From Arcobacter sp. FWKO B (GTDB taxonomy: Bacteria; Campylobacterota; Campylobacteria; Campylobacterales; Arcobacteraceae), in assembly GCF_014844135.1 (NCBI RefSeq), contig NZ_CP041403.1, forward strand, positions 248,001 to 312,000: DNA of 64,000 bases, read 5' to 3'. The position numbers and the translations under genes are program-made. Positions 18,277 through 28,468 of the stretch are shown here, piece by piece (the first letter of the stretch is position 1; the number at the start of each line of letters is the position of its first letter). The notes beneath the pieces were generated by a model. The model was not told the DNA's origin, did no database searches, and was given only the letters and a program-made list of their open reading frames with translations.

Positions 18277-19188
18277 ATGAAATTTTTTCTTACTATTATC
18301 CTACTCAGTAGTACTTTTGTGTTGGCTGAGCCAATCACACCTATTCCTACAAATATTGAGAATATAGACAAAAATAAAGTAAAACTAGGCTCAAAGCTTT
18401 TTTTTGACCCAATATTATCAAAAGATGGTACAGTCTCATGTGCCACATGTCATGATCTTAATGCTGGTGGAGTTGATGGATTACAATTTTCTATTGGGAT
18501 AGATGGTAAAGTGGGAGATATCAATTCTCCTACAGTCTTTAATGCTGTATATAATTTTACTCAATTTTGGAATGGTAGAGCAAGAAATTTACAAGAACAA
18601 GCAGTTGGTCCAATTGAAAATCACATTGAAATGGGTAATACTTTTGAAAACCTAATAGCAACCCTTAGTAATACTCCCTACAAAAAAGATTTTGAAAAAA
18701 TATATAGTGATGGTATAACAAAAAACAATATTACAGATGCTTTGGCAGAATTTGGAAAAACACTTATTACACCTAATGCACCTTTTGATAAATATTTAAA
18801 AGGTGATGAGTATGCACTTACCAAATCACAAAAAGAGGGGTATGAACTCTTTAAATCACATGGATGTATTGCTTGTCATCATGGTATCAATATAGGTGGC
18901 AACTTATATGCAAAATTTGGTGTTATGAAAGATGTAAAAAGTAAGTCTCTTGGTAGATATGAAGTAACTAAAAATGAACTTGACAAGTACTACTTTAAGG
19001 TCCCTACTCTTAGAAACATCGAACTTACATCACCTTACCTACATGATGGAAGAATTACTGAACTTGAAGAAGTAGTTAAATTTATGTCACACTTTCAATT
19101 AGGCAAAACCTTAACAGATAGTGATATATCAAAAATTGTAGATTTTTTAAAATCTTTAACTGGAGAACTGATAAGATATGATCAATAA
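18277..19188 (+). CDS. Di-heme cytochrome c peroxidase (CcpA/MauG family)
   Basis: 303 residues. Signal peptide MKFFLTIILLSSTFVLA exports it to the periplasm. Two c-type haem sites, CATCH (about residue 57) and CIACHH (about 199), with SPTVFNAVYNFTQFWNGRA between, the family hallmark. Uses cytochrome c electrons to reduce hydrogen peroxide. Has its own AT-rich upstream region after the tRNAs; overlaps the following GGDEF/EAL gene by 11 bases, so the two are translationally coupled. Confidence 0.93.
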   Translation: MKFFLTIILLSSTFVLAEPITPIPTNIENIDKNKVKLGSKLFFDPILSKDGTVSCATCHDLNAGGVDGLQFSIGIDGKVGDINSPTVFNAVYNFTQFWNGRARNLQEQAVGPIENHIEMGNTFENLIATLSNTPYKKDFEKIYSDGITKNNITDALAEFGKTLITPNAPFDKYLKGDEYALTKSQKEGYELFKSHGCIACHHGINIGGNLYAKFGVMKDVKSKSLGRYEVTKNELDKYYFKVPTLRNIELTSPYLHDGRITELEEVVKFMSHFQLGKTLTDSDISKIVDFLKSLTGELIRYDQ

Positions 19189-21667
19189 TAATAACAACAA
19201 GAAAAATATTTTTAAAATTTTAGATCCTGTTATCTTATTTCTAATAATGTTTATTGCCTTTTTAACTTTTCTTATTTATCATTTGGTATCAATAAATGAT
19301 AAGATAAGAAACTATAGTAATTTTCAGACGACTATTAATGAATTAAAAATTCTAGATAGTGAATTTGACAACTTATTATCCAATAAAGCTACTTTTATAA
19401 ATTATGATAGTGTCACAAAAAAAGTTGATTTGTTCTATTCTAAACTAGATAACATAAGTAGCAATAAACTCTATAATGAATTTGGTCATTATCTTGAATA
19501 TATTACTAATACATTAAATCACCAATGGTTTGAGAAACATCAGCATATTGAGAGGTTTAAGTCACATAATGCTTCTATAGTTGGCTCTTTAAACTATTTG
19601 ATAGAGCTTACAAAAACTGTTAAAAACAGATACCTTTATAATGAATATGAAGATATATATTTACTTGATGGAATAATCAACAATCTATTCAAACTTTTTA
19701 TTAATGTAGATTTGGATGAGGATACAGCAATAACTGACCGTATTAATTTAGAAATGTTACAAAATAAATATCTTAGTCCAGAATTTCACTTTTTGTATCT
19801 TAGATACAATTCTACCATTCAAGATACAGCTAGATTAATTCAAATAAAAGAAGAATTCTCATCTGTTGATATCAAAACAACTTTAGAAGAGTTGGAAAAC
19901 TTGATTAATTTAACCTATAATAGCAATATAAACTCACAAAAAAATATGGCATTTATATTTTTCATTATCTCATCCATTTTATTAATTGTTTTAATATCTT
20001 CATATCTTAAGTCACTAAAAATAAAAAAAGAGTTATCTGCTTTTAGATATGCTGTAGAAAATAGTGATAATTCTATAGTAATAACAGATAAAAATAGAAA
20101 TATTACTTATGCTAATGAAGCTTTTGAAAATATTACTGGTTATAAAAGAGAAGAGATCATGGGTAAAAATCCTAGTATCCTAAAATCTGGAAAAATGCCA
20201 AGCGAGTTTTACAATAATATGAATAATATATTAAACAAAGGTGAGAAATGGCATGGTGAGTTTATAAATGTCAATAAAAATGGTGAGGTATATTATGAAA
20301 CAGCTTCCATAACCCCTATAATGGAAGACAACCAAATAACTGGATATCTAGCAATAAAACTAAATGTTACTGATTATATAAGAGAGCAAGAAAAAGTAGA
20401 GTTTTTAGCATTTCATGATAGTTTAACACTATTGCCAAATAGAAGAAGTCTTGAACATGAAATGGAAAAAGCTTTGAAATATGCAATAAGAAACAATTCA
20501 TTTTTAGCTATTTTTTTTATTGATTTAGATGGATTCAAAACTATTAATGATGCTTTGGGTCACGATGTTGGAGATTTACTATTAAAAGAGGTAGCCTTAA
20601 GATTTAGACAATCACTAAGACCGTATGATGAAGTATTTAGAATTGGTGGTGATGAATTTGCTGTATTAATAAAATCAAATAACAACAATGATGACTTAGG
20701 TCAAATAGCAAATAAATTAATTACAATAGCTAATAAACCAATTATAATTAAAAAGCATACTCTTCATGTTGGTTGTAGTATTGGTATTGCTCAATATCCA
20801 AAAGATGGTAGTGATTTTGTAACCCTGTTAAAACATTCAGATACAGCCATGTATAAAGCAAAACAAGATGGCAAAAATATGTTTCATTTTTATGATGCAA
20901 ATTTATCAAGTACTGTTCATACAAGATTAAATATTGAACAAGCTCTTGCTATAGCATTAGACAACAATGAATTTTACATGGTGTACCAACCGAAATATAA
21001 TCTTAAAGACCATACAGCTATAAGTATTGAAGCACTTATTAGATGGGAAAGTGCTAGTTTGGGAAATGTTGAGCCAAAAGATTTTATCTATATTGCTGAA
21101 GAGACTACATTGATAAATAAAATTGGTTTTTTTGTATTTAAAAAAGCTTGTGAAGATTTTGCTATATTGAAGAAAAAATTAACAACACTACAAATGATAA
21201 CAATAAATATTTCACCTATACAATTAACAAATAAGAATTTTGTTAATGAACTATTGAAAATTACAAAAAAAACTAAAATTCCAACATCAAGTATTGGTCT
21301 AGAAATTACAGAGAGTAATATTATGAAGAATATTGATGAAGTTTGTAAAGTACTAAAAGAACTGAGAGAACATGGATTTAAAATAATTATAGATGATTTT
21401 GGAACAGGATATTCATCTATGAGTTATCTTCAAAAACTTCCAATAGACACACTGAAAATTGACAAATCATTTGTAGATGATTTAAATACCACTACAAATA
21501 ATACAACAATTATTAAAGCTATTGTTGCTATTTCCAAAAGCTTTGGATATACAACTGTTGCTGAAGGTATAGAAAGAGCTGAACAAGAAGAGTTTTTATT
21601 AAATCTAGAAGTTGATTATGGGCAAGGCTTTTTATTCTCAAAACCTAAAAGGGTGACAGAGTTATAA
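19178..21667 (+). CDS. Membrane PAS-GGDEF-EAL cyclic-di-GMP protein
   Basis: 829 residues. Transmembrane helix at about 17-37, a periplasmic helical sensor of about 220 residues, second helix about 256-275, a PAS domain (about 285-395; NRNITYANEAFENITGYKREEIMGKNP), a GGDEF domain with intact FRIGGDEFAVL, and a C-terminal EAL domain with intact ISIEALIRW and DDFGTGYSSMSYL. Both catalytic motifs are present, so it could synthesise or degrade c-di-GMP. It is coupled to the peroxidase gene, hinting at an oxidative or redox stimulus. Ends overlapping the convergent ftsK gene by 6 bases. Confidence 0.93.
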   Translation: MINNNNNKKNIFKILDPVILFLIMFIAFLTFLIYHLVSINDKIRNYSNFQTTINELKILDSEFDNLLSNKATFINYDSVTKKVDLFYSKLDNISSNKLYNEFGHYLEYITNTLNHQWFEKHQHIERFKSHNASIVGSLNYLIELTKTVKNRYLYNEYEDIYLLDGIINNLFKLFINVDLDEDTAITDRINLEMLQNKYLSPEFHFLYLRYNSTIQDTARLIQIKEEFSSVDIKTTLEELENLINLTYNSNINSQKNMAFIFFIISSILLIVLISSYLKSLKIKKELSAFRYAVENSDNSIVITDKNRNITYANEAFENITGYKREEIMGKNPSILKSGKMPSEFYNNMNNILNKGEKWHGEFINVNKNGEVYYETASITPIMEDNQITGYLAIKLNVTDYIREQEKVEFLAFHDSLTLLPNRRSLEHEMEKALKYAIRNNSFLAIFFIDLDGFKTINDALGHDVGDLLLKEVALRFRQSLRPYDEVFRIGGDEFAVLIKSNNNNDDLGQIANKLITIANKPIIIKKHTLHVGCSIGIAQYPKDGSDFVTLLKHSDTAMYKAKQDGKNMFHFYDANLSSTVHTRLNIEQALAIALDNNEFYMVYQPKYNLKDHTAISIEALIRWESASLGNVEPKDFIYIAEETTLINKIGFFVFKKACEDFAILKKKLTTLQMITINISPIQLTNKNFVNELLKITKKTKIPTSSIGLEITESNIMKNIDEVCKVLKELREHGFKIIIDDFGTGYSSMSYLQKLPIDTLKIDKSFVDDLNTTTNNTTIIKAIVAISKSFGYTTVAEGIERAEQEEFLLNLEVDYGQGFLFSKPKRVTEL

Positions 21668-23851
21668 AATAATCTCTCTATCACCTTTTGTATTTGGAGC
21701 AGATAAAACTCCTTTTGCTTCAAGTTGTTCTACTATATTAGCAGCTCTATTATACCCTATTCTAAGTCTTCTTTGAATATGGCTAATAGATGTCTTTCTA
21801 TCTGTATACACTACATCTTTAGCATCTTCATAAAGTTCATCAAGCTCAAGTAAGTCTCCATTAGAACCGTTTGAACCACCAGAAAGTGATGTGTTTTTAT
21901 CTTTTAAAAATTCTATATCATATACAACTTCTCTTTGGTTTTTAAGAAATTGAACAACTTGATCTATTTCATCTTCCGTACTCCAAGGAGCATGAATACG
22001 AACAATATTTGAGCTTCCAGGAGGAGTAAATAGCATATCACCACGCCCTAAAAGTGACTCAGCACCCATTGCATCAAGAATAATCTTACTATCAACCCTT
22101 TGCCCTACTTTGTAGCTTATTCTACTTGGAAGATTTGCTTTTATTAATCCTGTTACAACATCAACACTCGGTCTTTGTGTAGCTACAATTAGGTGAATAC
22201 CACTAGCTCTAGCCATCTGAGCAAGTCTAGCAATAGAAAGTTCTACTTCTTTACCACTAGTCATCATAAGATCAGCTAACTCATCTATAATTACCACAAT
22301 ATAAGGAATAGGATCAAACCCCTCTTTTTTTGCTTTTTCATTATAGCTTTCTATATTTTTGGTTTTAGTTTTACTCATTAGAGTATATCGTCTTTCCATT
22401 TCAGCAACCATATTAGCTAAAGCATTTATAGCTTGTGCTGGTTTTGTAATAACAGGAGTTAAAAGGTGTGGTATATCATTGTATATTGAAAACTCAAGCA
22501 TTTTTGGGTCTATCATGATAAGTTTTAGGTTATCTGGTGAATTTTTATATAATAAAGATAAAATCATAGAATTAATACCAACACTTTTACCACTACCAGT
22601 TGTTCCTGCAATAAGTAAATGTGGAAGTTTTTTAAGGTCAGTAATAAAAGGTTTCCCAACTATATCTTTACCTAGTATCATTGTAAGCGGAGAGGTTGAG
22701 TTTTGAAATATTTCACTTTCTAATATTTCTCTTAGATATATAGTCTGTAAGCTTTCATTTGGTACTTCAATACCTACAACATCTTTCCCAGGTATTGGAG
22801 CTTGTATCCTTATAGTTTGGGCTTTTAATGCCATTGCCAAATCATCTTGTAAATTAAGTATTTTAGATACTTTTACATTTGGTGCTGGTTTAAACTCAAA
22901 GGTGGTTACAACTGGTCCCGTATAAGTTCTTACAACATCCCCTTCTATTTTAAACATTGCTAGTTTATCAAGTAAATTTTCTATATTCCTATCAATTGCT
23001 GCTTCATTTACCTTATTATTTTTACCATCTTCTTTTGGTGAACTTTGAAATATCTCAACAGGAGGTAACATAAAATCTTTTGGTTTTTCACTAACACCAA
23101 GTTCTATTTCATCAAGTAGTTTTTTATTTTCTTCAAGTTCTTCTACTAATAAAGGATGACAAATTTTATCATCAGTCTTAATCTCTTCTTCTGAAGAACT
23201 CTCATCAACAACATTTAACTCCATAGGTTCAATTGTATTATCTAAAAATGGTTTTACAACTTCATTATTATCATCAGGACTTAGTGTAATAGTAGCTTTA
23301 CCTTTTTCTTCTTTTACAACCACTTTTTCTTTTACTTTTGGAGAAGGCACTTGAACTTTTTGAATATATTTCGTCTTTACTTTATTGTCTTTTGACTTTT
23401 TGACATAAAATAAGAACTTTTCAATCAAATCTTCTAAATACTCTTCAAATAATATTGTAGAAGCAACAATATAGCCTATCAAAACAAACATCCAAAGCCC
23501 AGCTTGACCAATATATGGATGTAGATAAGTTATGATATTGTTTCCAATTTCACCTTTTAACCCATCATTTATTATTAAAGCTTGAGAAATCAAGGTAGCA
23601 ATAAGAGCAAATAAACCAGCAACTGTATTAAGTACTATATTAATAACATCAAATTTTTTAGTGTTAAGTTTATAAAGTGGAATTAATAATACAAGAAGTA
23701 AAATGTATGCAATATAACCAAAGTATTCTAAAGCAAAATTTGCATACATAAAACCTAACTTACCAACAACTGCATTATCAATGACAAATACACCTATTGT
23801 TAAGTAAATAAAAATAAAAGCTATAATAATAGAAAAAATTTTAGTAGCTAT
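21662..23851 (-). CDS. ftsK: DNA translocase FtsK, probably starting at a non-canonical AUA/AUC codon
   Basis: 695 residues from the first ATG (23749), or about 729 if the in-frame upstream stretch is used. That stretch encodes a perfect membrane helix (FSIIIAFIFIYLTIGVFVI), which with three later helices makes the four expected of FtsK. No ATG, GTG or TTG exists between the upstream stop and 23749; AAAGGG at 23858-23863 precedes ATC 23854 and ATA 23851, only a few bases after the lpxD stop. The motor shows Walker A LLIAGTTGSGKSVGIN, Walker B VVIIDELADLMM and a C-terminal gamma winged helix (RRLRIGYNRAANIVEQLE). Coordinates given assume ATA 23851. Confidence 0.85.
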   Translation of the reverse strand: MATKIFSIIIAFIFIYLTIGVFVIDNAVVGKLGFMYANFALEYFGYIAYILLLVLLIPLYKLNTKKFDVINIVLNTVAGLFALIATLISQALIINDGLKGEIGNNIITYLHPYIGQAGLWMFVLIGYIVASTILFEEYLEDLIEKFLFYVKKSKDNKVKTKYIQKVQVPSPKVKEKVVVKEEKGKATITLSPDDNNEVVKPFLDNTIEPMELNVVDESSSEEEIKTDDKICHPLLVEELEENKKLLDEIELGVSEKPKDFMLPPVEIFQSSPKEDGKNNKVNEAAIDRNIENLLDKLAMFKIEGDVVRTYTGPVVTTFEFKPAPNVKVSKILNLQDDLAMALKAQTIRIQAPIPGKDVVGIEVPNESLQTIYLREILESEIFQNSTSPLTMILGKDIVGKPFITDLKKLPHLLIAGTTGSGKSVGINSMILSLLYKNSPDNLKLIMIDPKMLEFSIYNDIPHLLTPVITKPAQAINALANMVAEMERRYTLMSKTKTKNIESYNEKAKKEGFDPIPYIVVIIDELADLMMTSGKEVELSIARLAQMARASGIHLIVATQRPSVDVVTGLIKANLPSRISYKVGQRVDSKIILDAMGAESLLGRGDMLFTPPGSSNIVRIHAPWSTEDEIDQVVQFLKNQREVVYDIEFLKDKNTSLSGGSNGSNGDLLELDELYEDAKDVVYTDRKTSISHIQRRLRIGYNRAANIVEQLEAKGVLSAPNTKGDREIIL

Positions 23852-23861
23852 GATATACCCT

Positions 23862-24827
23862 TTATTTTAGTAAGTTAGAAATTTTTGCTTGCAATTTAAG
23901 CCAAGTTTTATGCTCCATTAAAGGAAATCCAGCCCATATTTTTCCACCATCTTTTATGCTTTTTGTTACTCCACCACGAGCAGCAATTGTAGTAAATGGA
24001 GCTATTTCAAGATGTCCAGAGGTTGCACTTTGTCCACCCATAACCACATTTCTTCCTAAAATTGTAGAACCTGATATACCAACATGTGATACAATAATGC
24101 TATACTCTCCAATTATACAGTTATGACCAATTTGCACAAGATTATCTATTTTTACACCATCACAAATTTTTGTAGTTCCAAAAACAGCTCTGTCTATTGA
24201 TGTGTTGCTTCCAATTTCTACATCATTACCAATTACAACATTTCCATTTTGATAAATCTTAATATGTTTACCATCTTTTGTGTGTGCAAATCCAAAACCA
24301 TCACTTCCAATTACACTGTTTGCGTGTACAATACAACCTAAACCGATTTTACAATCTCTGTAAACTGTAACATTTGGATAAATTACACAATCATTACCTA
24401 TAGATACATTATCACCAATAAATGCTCCACTCATAATTACGCAATTATCACCTATGATTGTATTTTTCCCCAAATATACATTATCCATTATTGTACAATC
24501 TTGTCCAATTTTTGGATTATTTCCATCAGTTTCCACTAATTTAGGAGCAAAAAGTTTTGTTGCATAAGCAAGTAATAAGTAAGGTTCTTGAGATGTAATA
24601 GCTATTGTCCCATTTGGTACACTATCTATAAATTCGTTTTTTAATAATACTGCTTTTGCTTTTGTACTTTTTAAATCATTTATATACTTTGGATTGTCAA
24701 AAAAGGAAAGTTCGTTTTCTGAAGCATCTTTGAGTGTATTGATGCCACTGATATTACAATCAGGGACATCACTACTATCAAGTTTGATATATTCTAGTAT
24801 TTCTTTTAATGTAACTATTTTTTTCAA
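23862..24827 (-). CDS. lpxD: UDP-3-O-acylglucosamine N-acyltransferase
   Basis: 321 residues. N-terminal uridine-binding domain (about 1-100; ENELSFFDNPKY), then a left-handed beta-helix of hexapeptide repeats containing the catalytic histidine segment GSDGFGFAHTKDGKHIKI and IGHNCIIGEYSIIVSHVGISGS. Third step of lipid A synthesis at the inner membrane. Between ilvH and ftsK in a minus-strand operon; its stop overlaps the ftsK ribosome-binding site. Confidence 0.96.
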   Translation of the reverse strand: MKKIVTLKEILEYIKLDSSDVPDCNISGINTLKDASENELSFFDNPKYINDLKSTKAKAVLLKNEFIDSVPNGTIAITSQEPYLLLAYATKLFAPKLVETDGNNPKIGQDCTIMDNVYLGKNTIIGDNCVIMSGAFIGDNVSIGNDCVIYPNVTVYRDCKIGLGCIVHANSVIGSDGFGFAHTKDGKHIKIYQNGNVVIGNDVEIGSNTSIDRAVFGTTKICDGVKIDNLVQIGHNCIIGEYSIIVSHVGISGSTILGRNVVMGGQSATSGHLEIAPFTTIAARGGVTKSIKDGGKIWAGFPLMEHKTWLKLQAKISNLLK

Positions 24828-24830
24828 AAG

Positions 24831-25331
24831 TTATCTCTCCATTGCAACAACACCACTTCTTACAATTTCAAGTGGGTGAAATCTTTTTTGGATAACTTTA
24901 ATAAAATTCATTATTCTACTTGGCTCATCAGTAGCTGAAACAACAATAGCATCTTCAGTAACATTTTGGATAGAACCTCTATAAGCTGCTGCAAGGGCTG
25001 CAACATCACTTAAGTTTTGATCTATTGGAATTTTTATTAAAACTGTATCTTTTTCAATCACATTTGAGTGCTCATTAACTTTTAAAACAGGAATCAGTTT
25101 ATTTAACTGTTTTACAATTTGATCAATCACTCTTTTGCTTCCGACAGTAACAATAGTAATTCTTGAATACTCGCTATCAGGAATAGGAGCTACTGTTAAA
25201 CTATCTATATTATATCCACGAGCAGAAAAAAGTCCAACAATTCTTGATAATACACTATCTTCATTTATTACAATAACAGATATTACTCTTCTTGTTTCTA
25301 TAGAATCATAGTAATGGTTAAAATTATTCAT
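24831..25331 (-). CDS. ilvH: Acetolactate synthase small (regulatory) subunit
   Basis: 166 residues. N-terminal ACT domain (VISVIVINEDSVLSRIVGLFSARGYNIDSLTVAPIPDSEYSRITIV) binding valine, and a C-terminal ACT-like domain (PSRIMNFIKVIQKRFHPLEIVRSGVVAMER). Confers feedback control on the large subunit encoded four bases upstream. Confidence 0.96.
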   Translation of the reverse strand: MNNFNHYYDSIETRRVISVIVINEDSVLSRIVGLFSARGYNIDSLTVAPIPDSEYSRITIVTVGSKRVIDQIVKQLNKLIPVLKVNEHSNVIEKDTVLIKIPIDQNLSDVAALAAAYRGSIQNVTEDAIVVSATDEPSRIMNFIKVIQKRFHPLEIVRSGVVAMER

Positions 25332-25335
25332 ATAT

Positions 25336-27021
25336 TTAATCCTTTAATAAATGCATTTCATTTAGTGCATGTCCATTTGGAACCATAGGAAGAACATTTT
25401 CTCTTCTATCAACAATAACTTCAATAAATGCAACCTTTTTAGCTTCAACTGCTTTATGTAAAGCTTCATCAAATTGTTCTTTTGTACTTACTCTATACCC
25501 TACTCCACCAAAAGCTTCAATAAGCTTAACAAAATCTGGTTGTGTAGAAAGATCTGTTTCAGCTAGTCTATCATCATAAAACATAGTTTGCCATTGTCTA
25601 ACCATACCAAGATAATTGTTATTTAAAATTATATTGATAACTGGCAATTTATATTCTACACATGTCATAAGCTCTTGAATATTCATTAAAATAGAACCAT
25701 CACCAGTAAAGTTGATACTAACTTTATCCTCTTTGCCTCTTGCAACACCCATAGCAGCTGGTAAACCAAATCCCATCGTTCCAAGTCCACCACTAGTTAC
25801 AAATTGTCTTGCAAAATCAAACGGATAAAACTGTGCAGTCCACATTTGATGTTGCCCAACATCTGTTGTAACTATAGCTTTATAACCTAAAAGCTCACCA
25901 GTTCTTTTTACAACCCATTGAGGTTTTATTACTTCATCACTATCTACAAATCTTAAAGGTTGTTCTTTTTGGTACTCTTTTAATCTTGAAACCCAAGATG
26001 CATAGTCATTAAACTCAAAATCATGAACCATCTCATTCAAGTCTTCCATTACTAACTTCAAATCACCAACTATTGGATAATGTGGAACAACAATTTTACC
26101 TATACTTGCTGGATCTACATCAACATGAACGATAGTTGCACTTTTTGCAAACTGGTCTAATCTTCCAGTAACTCTATCGTCAAATCTTGCGCCTAAAGAA
26201 ATTATCAAATCAGTTTCATACATTGCCATATTTGCAGAGTATTCACCATGCATACCTAACATACCCATTAATAATGGATTGTCCGCACCCATTACACCTC
26301 TTGCCATTAATGTCTCAACAACAGGAATATTTGTTTTTTTTGCAAATTCTCTGATATCAACAAATGCATTACTTAATACTGCTCCACCACCTACATAAAT
26401 AAGAGGTTTTTTTGCTTGTGCAATTGCTTCTAAAGCTTTTTTAATTTGTCTTTTATTCCCTTTTGTTGTAGGTTTATAAGTAGGCATATTGATCTCTTTT
26501 TCATAATCAAAATCACCCATTGTAGCCGTCACATCTTTTGGTATATCAACATGAACAGGACCTGGCCTACCACTTCTTGCCACATAAAAAGCTTCTTTCA
26601 ATATTCTTGGTAGCTCTTCAATATTTTGAACTAAATAATTATGTTTTGTACAAGGTCTACTAATGCCAACTGCATCTATTTCTTGGAAACCATCTGTTCC
26701 TATTATTGATGTTGGAACTTGTCCACTTATTACAACCATTGGAATTGAATCCATATATGCAGTTGCAAGTCCTGTTACAGCATTTGTAAATCCTGGACCA
26801 CTTGTTACTATAGCAACACCAACTTTTCCTGTAGCTCTTGAATATCCATCAGCAGCATGGATTGCAGCTTGTTCATGTCTTGTTAATATATGCTGAAAAT
26901 GATTTTGCTTGTAAATTTCGTCATAGACATTCATAATAGCGCCGCCTGGGTATCCAAATACTACATCAACCCCTTCATGTCTTATGGCTTCTATTACCAT
27001 TCTTGCGCCATTTATTTTCAC
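25336..27021 (-). CDS. ilvB: Acetolactate synthase large subunit
   Basis: 561 residues. ThDP enzyme: N-terminal VVFGYPGGAIMNVYDEIY with the HEQAAIHAADGYSRATGKVGV activating glutamate, a central FAD-binding domain, and C-terminal GDGSILMNIQELMTCVEYKLPVINIILNNN, the GDG...NN diphosphate/Mg site. First committed step of valine, leucine and isoleucine synthesis. First gene of ilvB-ilvH-lpxD-ftsK; its promoter must lie in 27022-27230, next to the mobile element's left end. Confidence 0.97.
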   Translation of the reverse strand: MKINGARMVIEAIRHEGVDVVFGYPGGAIMNVYDEIYKQNHFQHILTRHEQAAIHAADGYSRATGKVGVAIVTSGPGFTNAVTGLATAYMDSIPMVVISGQVPTSIIGTDGFQEIDAVGISRPCTKHNYLVQNIEELPRILKEAFYVARSGRPGPVHVDIPKDVTATMGDFDYEKEINMPTYKPTTKGNKRQIKKALEAIAQAKKPLIYVGGGAVLSNAFVDIREFAKKTNIPVVETLMARGVMGADNPLLMGMLGMHGEYSANMAMYETDLIISLGARFDDRVTGRLDQFAKSATIVHVDVDPASIGKIVVPHYPIVGDLKLVMEDLNEMVHDFEFNDYASWVSRLKEYQKEQPLRFVDSDEVIKPQWVVKRTGELLGYKAIVTTDVGQHQMWTAQFYPFDFARQFVTSGGLGTMGFGLPAAMGVARGKEDKVSINFTGDGSILMNIQELMTCVEYKLPVINIILNNNYLGMVRQWQTMFYDDRLAETDLSTQPDFVKLIEAFGGVGYRVSTKEQFDEALHKAVEAKKVAFIEVIVDRRENVLPMVPNGHALNEMHLLKD

Positions 27022-27068
27022 AATAATTCTCCTAAATAGATTAATAAAAAGCTTATTTTAGTGAATTT

Positions 27069-27087
27069 ATGATTAATCTAATATAAA
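27069..27087 (+). repeat. Candidate attL direct repeat
   Basis: ATGATTAATCTAATATAAA; one mismatch to the copy at 32113-32131. It lies about 50 bp upstream of ilvB and about 145 bp before the integrase start. Confidence 0.4.
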
Positions 27088-27231
27088 GTGATTTATTTAA
27101 TCTCAATGGCTCATTTTTAGGCACTTCTCAAAAAATACTCAATTTTATATATTAAAAGTTCGAAAAATCAGTACAAAACATTTTGACATTCCTTAAAACC
27201 AAGTTTATCAAACTTGAAAGGTAAAAAGAAA

Positions 27232-28377
27232 ATGAAAAATTTGAACAAAGAATATAGATATTACAGAAAAGCAATTCCAGAACAATATAGGGAACAATTA
27301 GGTCTAACAGAATATAAGGTTTCACTAAAAGATATTAATAAAAATCATAGGATACATGTAAAATCTACTTTTGAATTGATATTTGAAAAATTGTTTAATA
27401 ATGTTGATGAATTCATTTCAGTAAATGGAGATTTAAAAGAATATCTAAATATAGAATTTATGCACATGCAATTTAAATTATATGGGATTAATTATCCCAT
27501 ATTGGATAAATATATTGAAGTAAAAGAAAAAGAGTCTAAACTAATTACTTTAAAACAATGTAGGGAATTATACGAAAAATATAAAAATAAACCACTATCG
27601 GCTAATTACAAGAGTTACTACAAGAAGCTAATTGAACATTTTGGGGAAGATTTCAATATACAAGACTTATCAGAGGATAATCTTTATACTTTCAAAAATG
27701 AAGCACTTGGAAATCTTAATAGTGGAACATACAACCAACACATAACGCTTTATAGTAATATTATTGAAGAACTTATTAATAAGAAAAAACTGATCGATAA
27801 TCCTTTTACAATATTAAATAGAGCAGATTATAATCCAATAATTGAAGGCTTTACTAATGAAGAGGTAGAAAAGTTAATTGCTAACGCAAGCGGAGACATT
27901 AAAACCGCTATTATAACTCAAGCCTTTACTGGTGCAAGAATTGGGGAAGTTTTAAATATTAAAATCGGTGATATAGATACAGAAAAGCATTCAATCAATA
28001 TTAACATAGAAAACACTACTACAAAAAACCATAAAAGAGATATACCGATACATTTGGAATTACAGAAATATCTATACCCATTAATAAAAAATTTAAATAA
28101 AGGCGATTATCTACTCAAACCAAAGAACAGAAGAGAGCATACTATTAATACTTATATCAAAAATACTCTCAATGGTAAAAAAACAAGTCACAGCTTTAAG
28201 CATGCATTTGTGCAAAAACTACAAACGAAACAGAAACGCGATGAAAATGGAATTTATATTAAAGTTTTAGCAGCTCATAGTATTAACGATATAACTTATA
28301 AAACATATGGTAAAGGGTCAATAAACTGGGATATATTAGTATCTATAATAGCAAGACTTGACTATAAGGTGGCGTAA
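27232..28377 (+). CDS. Phage-type tyrosine recombinase/integrase
   Basis: About 381 residues from ATG 27232; the frame runs back to a TTG at 27214, but AAAGG upstream of 27232 favours the ATG. N-terminal DNA-binding segment, a core-binding SAM-like domain (LITLKQCRELYEKYKNKPLS), and a catalytic domain with box I FTGARIGEVLNIK (Arg), SHSFKHAF in place of the usual HxLRH (the second catalytic Arg is Lys), and LAAHSINDITYKTYGK with the nucleophilic Tyr. The Arg-to-Lys change may be a family variant or lower activity. First gene at the left end, reading inward. Confidence 0.9.
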   Translation: MKNLNKEYRYYRKAIPEQYREQLGLTEYKVSLKDINKNHRIHVKSTFELIFEKLFNNVDEFISVNGDLKEYLNIEFMHMQFKLYGINYPILDKYIEVKEKESKLITLKQCRELYEKYKNKPLSANYKSYYKKLIEHFGEDFNIQDLSEDNLYTFKNEALGNLNSGTYNQHITLYSNIIEELINKKKLIDNPFTILNRADYNPIIEGFTNEEVEKLIANASGDIKTAIITQAFTGARIGEVLNIKIGDIDTEKHSININIENTTTKNHKRDIPIHLELQKYLYPLIKNLNKGDYLLKPKNRREHTINTYIKNTLNGKKTSHSFKHAFVQKLQTKQKRDENGIYIKVLAAHSINDITYKTYGKGSINWDILVSIIARLDYKVA

Positions 28378-28468
28378 GATATTAACAAATTTGATATAAA
28401 TCCACAAAATACGCTCTAAAATTAAAGCGTAGTTTATAATTAAATAGTATCAAATGAAAAGGCAACAA

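Noticed and set aside
22359-22706. 115-residue frame antisense to ftsK
   Set aside because: Lies opposite the conserved FtsK motor domain; low-complexity antisense product.
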